A DNA stretch of 64,000 nt from Ga0077523 sp038324085 (GTDB lineage: Bacteria; Pseudomonadota; Gammaproteobacteria; Burkholderiales; Ga0077523), in NCBI GenBank assembly GCA_038324085.1, contig JBBQHP010000007.1:62001-126000 (forward strand), read 5' to 3'. The notes under the pieces were generated by a model. It had not been told where the DNA came from and ran no database searches. It worked only from the letters and a program-made list of their open reading frames with translations. A program made the position numbers and the translations under genes. Positions 54,828 to 61,752 of the stretch are shown in pieces (positions within the stretch are counted from its first letter, which is position 1; each line of letters begins with the position of its first letter).

Positions 54828-54944
54828 CGCAGACAACATGCGGCGCCGTCCTACAAGCCGAGTCGCCGGATTCCTATCCCCGACGATGCCCGCGATCCGT
54901 AGCATGTGTCCATCGACCGACGTTCAGCGAAAAGGAGACACGAA

Positions 54945-55124
54945 ATGTTGAAATGGGCCTTGATCTTCGCAGTCATTGCCGGCATCGCGGGTCTTCTGGG
55001 ATTCACCGGAATCGCAGCGGGTGCCGCCACCATCGCCAAGGTGCTGTTCGTGGTGTTCCTGGTGCTGTTCCTCGCATTCGTCGGTTTGACGCTGCTGGGG
55101 ATAAACCTGTTCAGCAAGGGCTGA
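54945..55124 (+). CDS. DUF1328 family small membrane protein (second copy)
   Basis: A 59-residue protein with two spans and the family core (AVIAGIAGLLGFTGIAAGAA; FVVFLVLFLAFVGLTLLG), ending FSKG. It is a paralog of the protein at 44283. A strong AAAGGAG site lies 8 bases before the ATG at 54945. The ferritin-like gene follows after about 45 bases. Confidence 0.88.
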   Translation: MLKWALIFAVIAGIAGLLGFTGIAAGAATIAKVLFVVFLVLFLAFVGLTLLGINLFSKG

Positions 55125-55171
55125 CCTCGGCGCCACTCGTCACCCAAGTCGACACACAGGAGGGCACATCC

Positions 55172-55741
55172 ATGAGCAACAAGAATCCCGGTAACGTCCG
55201 GCCGCTGCAGAGCGGAAACCCGGCGACCCTCGAGCTCGACATGAAGTCGATCGAGGCGGCCAAGCAGAGCCTGGACCAGGGCGCCGTGACACCGGGCTAT
55301 GGTCCTTATCGCGACAGCGTCGTGAAACTGCTGAACGACGCCCTCGCCACCGAGATCGTGTGCGTGCTGCGCTACAAGCGTCACCATTTCACGGCACACG
55401 GTCTCGCATCGCCGCGCATCGCGGAAGAGTTCATGGTCCATGCGAACGAGGAAACCGCGCATGCGGACCGCATCGCCGAGCGCATTGTCCAGTTGGGAGG
55501 AGAACCCGATTTCGCACCCGACAGTCTGTCGGGTAGAAGTCATGCCGACTACGACGAGTCGCTCGATCTCAAGGCAATGGTGCGGGCGAACTTGCAGGCT
55601 GAACGCGTGGCGGTCGAGACGTACCGGCAGATGATCGCACTGCTCGGCACCACCGATCCGACGACGCGCCGCCTGCTCGAAGACATCCTCCACGACGAGG
55701 AAGAACATGCCGACGAACTGCGGGATCTGCTGGACCAGTAA
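55172..55741 (+). CDS. ferritin-like (bacterioferritin/Dps-type) protein
   Basis: A 189-residue four-helix protein. The di-iron residues are visible: Glu in ALATEIVCVLRYKRHHF, Glu-x-x-His in FMVHANEETAHADRI, Glu in LQAERVAVETYRQM and the final EDILHDEEEHADELRDLL. That set supports a ferroxidase-type di-iron site. The bacterioferritin heme Met context is absent, so heme binding is doubtful. About 30 extra N-terminal residues precede the fold. An AGGAGGG site lies before the ATG. It probably stores iron or oxidises Fe2+ in stress. BON and CsbD genes follow. Confidence 0.85.
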   Translation: MSNKNPGNVRPLQSGNPATLELDMKSIEAAKQSLDQGAVTPGYGPYRDSVVKLLNDALATEIVCVLRYKRHHFTAHGLASPRIAEEFMVHANEETAHADRIAERIVQLGGEPDFAPDSLSGRSHADYDESLDLKAMVRANLQAERVAVETYRQMIALLGTTDPTTRRLLEDILHDEEEHADELRDLLDQ

Positions 55742-55789
55742 TCTCCGCGCCGACCTCTTCTTCAACCAACCGAAAAAAGGAATACCGAC

Positions 55790-56104
55790 ATGATCATGCG
55801 CACTGTTCTGGCCGCCGTTCTGGCGGGCTCCACCCTCATCGCACTGCCCGGCTGCGCAGTACAACGCGGTCAGGAAACGGTCGGCGCCTACGTCGACGAC
55901 AGCGCGATCACCACCGCGGTCAAAGCCAAGTTCATCGAGAACAAGGAAGTCGCCGCGTCCTCCATCAATGTCGAGACTCTCAACGGCACGGTGATGTTGT
56001 CCGGCTTCGCGAAGAACGATGCCGAGAAGACCACCGCCGAATCGATTGCACGCAACGTCAAGGGCGTGAAATCGGTGACCAACAACATCGAAGTGCGCAG
56101 CTGA
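55790..56104 (+). CDS. BON-domain lipoprotein (OsmY-like)
   Basis: A 104-residue lipoprotein with lipobox LIALPGC (Cys22; residue 20 if the second ATG at 55796 is used) and one BON domain: ITTAVKAKFIENKEVAASSI, then NGTVMLSGFAKNDAEK and GVKSVTNNIEV. BON domains are thought to bind membrane phospholipid or the envelope; E. coli OsmY is the known osmotic-stress member. AAAGGAA precedes the start. The CsbD gene follows 40 bases later. Confidence 0.88.
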   Translation: MIMRTVLAAVLAGSTLIALPGCAVQRGQETVGAYVDDSAITTAVKAKFIENKEVAASSINVETLNGTVMLSGFAKNDAEKTTAESIARNVKGVKSVTNNIEVRS

Positions 56105-56144
56105 CAGAGCTGCATCGAACTGCCACCACCACAAGGAGACCACC

Positions 56145-56381
56145 ATGAACTGGGATCGCATCGAAGGTAACTGGAAGCAACTTAAGGGCAAGGCCAAGGA
56201 ACAATGGGGCAAACTGACCGATGATGATTTCGACGTCGTTGCCGGGAAGCGCGATCAGCTCACCGGCAAGATCCAGGAGCGCTACGGCATCGGCAAGGAC
56301 GAGGCCGAGCGGCAGATCAAGGACTGGGAGGGTCGCGCCGACGACAGCTGGCTCGCCTCGCAGGAAAAGCACCGCGTCTGA
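56145..56381 (+). CDS. CsbD family stress protein
   Basis: A 78-residue hydrophilic protein. MNWDRIEGNWKQLKGKAKEQ, then WGKLTDDDFDVVAGKRDQL and GKIQERYGIGKDEAERQIKD form the complete CsbD (YjbJ) signature. It is typically induced by general stress (sigma-B in Bacillus, RpoS in enterobacteria), with unknown molecular function. AAGGAG lies before the ATG and a terminator follows directly. Confidence 0.92.
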   Translation: MNWDRIEGNWKQLKGKAKEQWGKLTDDDFDVVAGKRDQLTGKIQERYGIGKDEAERQIKDWEGRADDSWLASQEKHRV

Positions 56382-56402
56382 CCGCCTGCTCGCGTCACCG
56401 CA

Positions 56403-56440
56403 AAAAGGCCCGATGTTCACTGCTGAACACCGGGCCTTTT
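56403..56440 (+). terminator. factor-independent terminator after csbD
   Basis: A 10-bp outer stem (AAAAGGCCCG / CGGGCCTTTT) encloses a further 5-bp stem (GTTCA / TGAAC) with a CTGC loop. The descending arm ends in TTTT. It closes the DUF1328-ferritin-BON-CsbD group. Its symmetry means it could also act on the other strand. Confidence 0.88.
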
Positions 56441-56590
56441 CTGCTTGCCCCCGGGCCGGCGGACTGTCTGCGGGCGCCGAGGTAGCCGGCAGCGCGCAGC
56501 GGTACGTGCGCCGCGCCCCTCGACTGGCCGGCCGGCGCGCCGCCTCGCTTTCCGGACGGCGAATGACTCCGCTGGTCGAAGGATAGAACG

Positions 56591-57505
56591 ATGCGCATCG
56601 CGCACAGGATTGCATTTGTATGGCGGGCCGCGCTGGCGGCTTTCAGTCGCTTTTCAGACGCACACGGCATGAGCCATGGCGCGGCGGTCGCGTTCTACGC
56701 GGCATTCTCGATCGCACCGCTTCTGGTCATCGTGGCCAACGTGATGGTCTGGATCCTCGGCGATCAGAGCGCGCAGGCGGCATTGCTCGAGGCGCTCACC
56801 AATCTCATCGGCGACCAGGCAACCGCGTCTGTTGCCGAAATCATGGCTCATGCTCCGACGGACGCAGTGGACCCGACCCATTCCTCAGCCGGTTCCTGGC
56901 TGGCGCTGGGCATCACGCTGGTCGGCACGACCGGTGTATTCGTCGAGCTGCGCGCGGCGTTGCAAGACATGCTGGGCGAGCAGGAACAATCGTTCAGCTT
57001 GTGGAAACTGGTTGAGGTTCGACTGATCGCCATCGGCGTGGTGCTCGGCAGCGGGTTCCTGTTGTCGGTAGCGATGGTTACCCAGACTGCGGTGCTGGTC
57101 GCCCTGCGCTGGCTTACGCATGCCTACGCCTGGCTCGCGCCACTCGTCGCCGGCGTCGAACTGCTGTGGTCCTATGCCGTCGCAACAGTGCTGTTCGCAG
57201 CGCTGATGCGCTGGTTGCCGGACGCTCGGATGCGCTGGCGTCAGGCGCTGATCGGGGCGGCCGTGGCAGGATTGCTGTTCATGGTCGGACGCTATGCAAT
57301 CAGCCTGTACATCTCGACGACGGCGACGCGCTCGGCGCTCGGCGCGGCAGGGTCGTTCGCGGCGTTGCTGGTGTGGGTCTACTGGTCGAGCCAGATCTTC
57401 CTGCTGGGGGCTGCTCTTGCAGTCGAGTTGACCGGGGCGCCTCGCAAGTCGTCGGGCGAATCCCCGGAAGCGGCTACGCCCGAGCGTGCGCATCAGGCGA
57501 ACTGA
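56591..57505 (+). CDS. YihY/BrkB family membrane protein
   Basis: A 304-residue protein with six predicted spans. The family motif is SHGAAVAFYAAFSIAPLLVI, followed by the amphipathic loop with LRAALQDMLGEQEQ, then WLPDARMRWRQALIGAAVAG and LVWVYWSSQIFLLGAALAVE. BrkB was first linked to serum resistance in Bordetella; a transport or lipid role is suspected but not shown. The start ATG at 56591 gives the usual N-terminus. It is monocistronic, between terminators. Confidence 0.88.
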   Translation: MRIAHRIAFVWRAALAAFSRFSDAHGMSHGAAVAFYAAFSIAPLLVIVANVMVWILGDQSAQAALLEALTNLIGDQATASVAEIMAHAPTDAVDPTHSSAGSWLALGITLVGTTGVFVELRAALQDMLGEQEQSFSLWKLVEVRLIAIGVVLGSGFLLSVAMVTQTAVLVALRWLTHAYAWLAPLVAGVELLWSYAVATVLFAALMRWLPDARMRWRQALIGAAVAGLLFMVGRYAISLYISTTATRSALGAAGSFAALLVWVYWSSQIFLLGAALAVELTGAPRKSSGESPEAATPERAHQAN

Positions 57506-57579
57506 AGGCGGGCGGCTGTCGCCCCAACCGTGGGGGTGATGGCCGAGCGCCCCGGCCCGCCGCCCACGTTGCGACGAAG

Positions 57580-57834
57580 TCACTCCTTGATGCGTCGATA
57601 TATCCGATCCATCTGCGGCGCCTTGTCGGTATCGACCAGTCCGCGCTCCACGTCGCGCGAGGCTTGCTCGACGAGATCGCTGCGTGGGACTTCGGTCGGG
57701 GCCGGACCTTCGTCGCGCTCGTGTGGCAGAGCGAGCGAACCGGATGCCACGCCTTCCGGACGCGCCGCCCGTTGTCTCCTGGCGGGATAGCGTCTTCCGC
57801 TTCTCGCCGCCACCTCGGTGGATTTGCGTTTCAT
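57580..57834 (-). CDS. small hydrophilic protein, 84 residues
   Basis: A minus-strand open frame encodes a basic N-terminus (KRKSTEVAARSGRR) and an acidic, helix-prone end (SDLVEQASRDVERGLVDTDK, then APQMDRIYRRIKE). The C-terminal part has the look of a real conserved small protein rather than a chance frame, and AGGGA lies upstream of the ATG. No membrane segment. Family not recognised. It is convergent with the YihY gene. Confidence 0.5.
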   Translation of the reverse strand: MKRKSTEVAARSGRRYPARRQRAARPEGVASGSLALPHERDEGPAPTEVPRSDLVEQASRDVERGLVDTDKAPQMDRIYRRIKE

Positions 57835-58058
57835 GAAACGTCCCTGAATCGCCGGCCGTCAGCGCGGCATGGCTCAGGTGGCAATTGTGGACGCCGCGTA
57901 GCCGACGCAACGTCAGCCGGATGCCCGCAACGGTGTCGGCGCCGTGCCCGGCCCCTGTAGGTCGAATCCCGCATAGCGAAAAATGCGCCGGGAGCAAGGC
58001 TGCGTGTAGCGTTTTGTCTTACATGCGAATGAGGCCGTGTCGGACTGCGCAGCGCACA

Positions 58059-58083
58059 GCGCAGGGATAAATTGATCCTGCGC
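58059..58083. promoter_or_regulatory. inverted repeat GCGCAGG-N11-CCTGCGC
   Basis: A perfect 7-bp inverted repeat flanks an AT-rich 11-base centre (GATAAATTGAT), 45 bases before the BON lipoprotein ATG at 58129. The AT-rich centre in such GC-rich DNA resembles a -10 element inside an operator. Either an operator or a promoter hairpin is possible. Confidence 0.35.
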
Positions 58084-58128
58084 TGATGCACTCGGCGATC
58101 TCGATACATTCCTCGAAAGGAGCCAACC

Positions 58129-58662
58129 ATGAAGACTCAACGTTCGCCTTATCTCGCCATTGCGCTTGCCCTGCTGATGGCGGGCGGACTCGCCGCCTGC
58201 AACAACGACTCGGACAAGACCGCGGGCGAGAAGCTCGATTCCGCGGTAGCCACCACGGAGCAGAAGGCCTCTGATTTCAAGGCCGACGTCAAGGAGAACG
58301 CTGCCGAAGCGAACGCCGACATGAAGGAACACGCTGCCGAGGCGAAGTCGGACATGCACGACGCAACGCAAGACGCCAAGGAAGCGATCAAGGACACTGC
58401 TGCAAACGCGAAGGAAGCCACGATGGACGCGGCAGGAAAGGCCAAGCAGATCATGGGCGATGCCGGCATCACGACTGCCGTCAACGTCGCCCTCGCGAAG
58501 GACAAGACGCTCAGCGCGCTCAAGATCGACGTGGACACGAAGGACGGCCGCGTCGCCCTGAGTGGCAGCGCACCGGACGTCGCCGCCAAGGAACGGGCGA
58601 CGCAACTCGCCTCGAACGTCAATGGCGTCGTGTCCGTCGACAATCGCCTGACGATCCAGTAA
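58129..58662 (+). CDS. BON-domain lipoprotein with Ala/Lys-rich helical spacer
   Basis: A 177-residue protein: lipobox GGLAAC (Cys24), then a stretch of repeated short heptad-like units rich in Ala, Lys, Glu and Asp (residues about 30-110; ENAAEANADMKEHAAEAKSD), then a C-terminal BON domain (AVNVALAKDKTLSALKI; DGRVALSGSAPDVAAKE; NGVVSVDNRL). The helical spacer is LEA-like and could span the periplasm. A strong AAAGGAG site precedes it, and a terminator pair follows. It is a distant relative of the BON protein at 55790. Confidence 0.88.
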   Translation: MKTQRSPYLAIALALLMAGGLAACNNDSDKTAGEKLDSAVATTEQKASDFKADVKENAAEANADMKEHAAEAKSDMHDATQDAKEAIKDTAANAKEATMDAAGKAKQIMGDAGITTAVNVALAKDKTLSALKIDVDTKDGRVALSGSAPDVAAKERATQLASNVNGVVSVDNRLTIQ

Positions 58663-58690
58663 CTGCGCAGCGCCATTCTGCGGCCTCGCT

Positions 58691-58725
58691 CGTCGCACGG
58701 CGCAATGCCGTTGCGCCGTGCGACG
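58691..58725. repeat. perfect 15-bp inverted repeat
   Basis: CGTCGCACGGCGCAA and its exact complement TTGCGCCGTGCGACG are separated by TGCCG. The hairpin would be very stable, but no T-run follows it directly. It lies 28 bases after the BON gene stop and just before a second, T-tailed hairpin. Confidence 0.75.
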
Positions 58726-58727
58726 GC

Positions 58728-58785
58728 AAAGCCGGGGTGATCAGGAGCGGACAGTGTGTCCGCGGCTGAAGGCTCCGGCTTTTTC
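58728..58785 (+). terminator. branched factor-independent terminator
   Basis: AAAGCCGG pairs with CCGGCTTT at the far side, followed by TTC. Inside sits a 7-bp hairpin (GCGGACA / TGTCCGC). The outer stem ending in a T-run is typical of a terminator for the BON lipoprotein gene. Confidence 0.7.
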
Positions 58786-58926
58786 TCGTGCGCGCCAGGA
58801 GGTCCACGCACGGCAGTACCGGCCCGGTAGGAACGCGCCTACCGCGCACAGCGCCGAGCGCCGACGGCATGGCGAAAGGTACGCGAGGAAACTTCGCAGT
58901 GACTCCCGCGCGCACTTCACTGTTCC

Positions 58927-59175
58927 ATGATCGACCTCATCCAATGGCCTGCAATGCTCGCTACGGTAGCCGCCACCTGGTACGTGGCGTCACCGCAGAA
59001 GAACCGGCGCAATGTCGCGTTCCTCCTGTTTCTCAGCAGCAACGTGCTGTGGGCGGTGTGGGGGCTGCACGCGCATGCCTACGCATTGATCGTGCTCCAG
59101 ATCTGCCTTGCGGTCATGAACGTGAGGGGCGCCATGAAGACCGAGCAGGCGGGTCTGTCGTCCAAGTCGACTTGA
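58927..59175 (+). CDS. small membrane protein, 82 residues
   Basis: A protein of two to three predicted membrane spans (WPAMLATVAATWYVASPQKN; AFLLFLSSNVLWAVWGLHAH; YALIVLQICLAVMNVRG) and a short polar tail. It resembles small predicted inner-membrane proteins with the pattern of half a SemiSWEET-like sugar transporter (AxxxY-xxPQ...FLLFLxSNxLW), but this is only a look-alike. Ribosome-binding site is weak. It precedes the large catalase gene by about 55 bases. Confidence 0.7.
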   Translation: MIDLIQWPAMLATVAATWYVASPQKNRRNVAFLLFLSSNVLWAVWGLHAHAYALIVLQICLAVMNVRGAMKTEQAGLSSKST

Positions 59176-59232
59176 GCGCGCCCCTCGATTCCCCGATTCA
59201 CCGACCGAATGACTCGAAGAAAAGGAACCTCG

Positions 59233-61614
59233 ATGCCAACGAAGAAGAAAGCTGCCGCGACCGCTCCCGACGACTCGAACAAGGCGTCGGTGCGTGGCGC
59301 CGCAAAGCGCAGGAGCGAGGCGCCTGCGGATGGCATCGCGGCGAAGCTTGCGGCGACGCAGGCGCTCGCTTCCGGGATGCCCGGCAATGCCAACAAGGCG
59401 CTCGAACACGGATTGAAGAATGCCGTCTCGCCGCCGGCCGGCGTGACCGTTAAGCCGCAATCCCCCGCCGTCACCGGCAGCACCCTGACCGAGAAGCACG
59501 GCACCCCGAAGACGGGCGACGCGGATGCGGTGCCGGTGGATGCCGCGCTCGGCAGCCTGGATCACGTGCGCTCGGATGCCGCGGGACAACGGCTCACCAC
59601 GGATCAGGGCGTGCCCATCGGGGACAACCAGAACCTGCTGAAGGCCGGCCTGCGCGGTCCTGCGTTGCTCGAAGACTTCATCATGCGGGAGAAGATCACC
59701 CATTTCGATCATGAACGCATTCCCGAGCGCGTCGTCCATGCACGCGGCTCGGGGGCGCACGGCTATTTCGAGGCCTACGAAGCCCTGCCGGAGCACACCC
59801 GTGCCGCGCCTTTTGCCAAGGCCGGCAAGGTGACGCCGGTGTTCGTTCGCTTCTCGACGGTTGCCGGTGAACGCGGCTCGGTCGACACGGCCCGTGACGT
59901 CCGCGGCTTCGCGGTGAAGTTCTATACAGACGAAGGCAACTGGGATCTGGTCGGCAATGATATTCCGGTGTTCTTCATCCAGGATGCGATGAAGTTTCCC
60001 GACCTGGTCCATGCGGTCAAGCCCGAGCCTCACGACGGCATGCCGCAGGCGGCATCGGCGCACGACACGTTCTGGGATTTCGTTTCGCTGATGCCGGAAT
60101 CCACGCACATGCTGATGTGGGTCATGTCGGATCGCGGGATCCCGCGCAGTTACCGGATGATGCAGGGCTTCGGCGTGCACACTTATCGGCTGGTCAACGC
60201 GCGCGGCGAGTCCAGTTTCGTCAAGTTCCACTGGAAGCCCGCACTCGGCACCCACTCGCTCGTGTGGGACGAAGCGGCGAAGCTCCAGGGCGCCGACGCC
60301 GATTTCCACCGCCGCGACCTCTGGGAAGCGATCGAAGCCGGCGCCTATCCGGAATGGGAACTCGGATTCCAGATCTTCAGCGAGGCGCAGGCGGAGCAAT
60401 TCAGCTTCGATGTCCTCGACGCGACCAAGATCGTTCCCGAGGAGCTGGTACCTGTCACCTACGTGGGGCGGATGGTGCTGAACCGCAATCCGGACAACTT
60501 CTTTGCCGAGACCGAGCAGGTTGCGTTCTGTACCGCGCACGTGGTGCCGGGGATCGATTTCAGCAACGATCCGTTGCTCGCGGGCCGGATTCATTCGTAC
60601 ATCGATACCCAGATCACGCGCTTGGGAGGACCCAACTTCCACGAGATCCCGATCAACGCGCCGCTCGCGCCGGTTCACAACAACCAGCGCGACGGCATGC
60701 ATCGCCAGACACTGAACCGGGGCCGGGTGGCGTACGAACCCAACTCGCTCGGCGGCGGATGTCCGTTCCAGGCCGGCGCGGCGGGCTTCGTGTCGTTCCC
60801 GGAACGCGTGAGCGAGGACAAGGTGCGCGGCAAGCCCGAGAAATTCGCCGAACACTACGCACAGGCGACCTTGTTCTGGGAGAGTCAGACTGCGTGGGAA
60901 AAAGAGCACATCGTCGGGGGCTTTCGATTCGAGCTCTCGAAGCTCACGGTGCCCGCCATTCGCACCCGCATGCTGGCCTCGCTCGTCAACGTGGCGCCTG
61001 AGTTGGCGCAAGCGGTGGCGCTCGGGCTGGGGATGGAGGTGCCGCCCGGGATGCCGAGGGCGACGAGTCGGCGCGTGAAGCCGGAAGTCACGGTTTCGCC
61101 GTCGCTGTCGCTCACCGCGCTGCCGGGGGATGGCGGAATTCGCACCCGCAAGATCGCGCTGCTCGTGGCCGACGGTGTAGACGGTGCGCCACTGCTCGCG
61201 GCGTGGAAATCGCTGCTCGCTGCGGGCGCGGTGCCGGTGTTCGTGGCACCCCGGCTGGGCACGGTCGCCACGTCCGACGGCGTCCCGATCGAAGCCATGG
61301 CGACGCTCGAGAATTCGCCGCCGGTCCTGTTCGATGGCGTGGTGCTTCCGGACGGCGACGAAGGCGTCGAAGCGTTGGCCGCGCAAAGCCAGACTCGCCC
61401 GTTCGTCGCCGATCAGTACCTGCATTGCAAGACGATCCTGGCGATGGGCGCCGCGCAGCGGCTGCTCGATGACGCCGGCGTGTCGGCACTCCTGCCGGCA
61501 GGCGACGACGACCCCGGCCTGATCGTCGCTGCGGCGAGCGACGCGAAATCGGCGATCGAGCGCTTTGCGCATGCCGTCGGCAAGCATCGCCATCCGGTGC
61601 GCGACGGTGATTGA
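59233..61614 (+). CDS. katE: large-subunit catalase, HPII/KatE type, with C-terminal DJ-1-like domain
   Basis: A catalase of about 793 residues. An Ala/Lys-rich N-terminal extension (about 120 residues) precedes the core. The distal His169 is in RVVHARGSGAHGYFE, the Asn is in GNDIPVFFIQ and the heme ligand Tyr456 is in RIHSYIDTQITRLG. The C-terminal 150 residues (IRTRKIALLVADGVDGAPL; FDGVVLPDG) form the flavodoxin/DJ-1-like domain typical of HPII. In E. coli katE is RpoS-controlled. The ATG at 59233 has an AAAGGAA site; the upstream ATG at 59209 is less likely. Confidence 0.93.
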   Translation: MPTKKKAAATAPDDSNKASVRGAAKRRSEAPADGIAAKLAATQALASGMPGNANKALEHGLKNAVSPPAGVTVKPQSPAVTGSTLTEKHGTPKTGDADAVPVDAALGSLDHVRSDAAGQRLTTDQGVPIGDNQNLLKAGLRGPALLEDFIMREKITHFDHERIPERVVHARGSGAHGYFEAYEALPEHTRAAPFAKAGKVTPVFVRFSTVAGERGSVDTARDVRGFAVKFYTDEGNWDLVGNDIPVFFIQDAMKFPDLVHAVKPEPHDGMPQAASAHDTFWDFVSLMPESTHMLMWVMSDRGIPRSYRMMQGFGVHTYRLVNARGESSFVKFHWKPALGTHSLVWDEAAKLQGADADFHRRDLWEAIEAGAYPEWELGFQIFSEAQAEQFSFDVLDATKIVPEELVPVTYVGRMVLNRNPDNFFAETEQVAFCTAHVVPGIDFSNDPLLAGRIHSYIDTQITRLGGPNFHEIPINAPLAPVHNNQRDGMHRQTLNRGRVAYEPNSLGGGCPFQAGAAGFVSFPERVSEDKVRGKPEKFAEHYAQATLFWESQTAWEKEHIVGGFRFELSKLTVPAIRTRMLASLVNVAPELAQAVALGLGMEVPPGMPRATSRRVKPEVTVSPSLSLTALPGDGGIRTRKIALLVADGVDGAPLLAAWKSLLAAGAVPVFVAPRLGTVATSDGVPIEAMATLENSPPVLFDGVVLPDGDEGVEALAAQSQTRPFVADQYLHCKTILAMGAAQRLLDDAGVSALLPAGDDDPGLIVAAASDAKSAIERFAHAVGKHRHPVRDGD

Positions 61615-61752
61615 CCGACGCCGTGACCGACCGCGCCTCGCACCCGGCCAGGGGAACGAGGCGCATCGGTTCCTTGCCAATGTGCACGCGGACGTCCCTG
61701 GAGCCGCTGCGCCATCGATCGATGGCCTTGCGTCAACTGCTGGAGGTTTACG

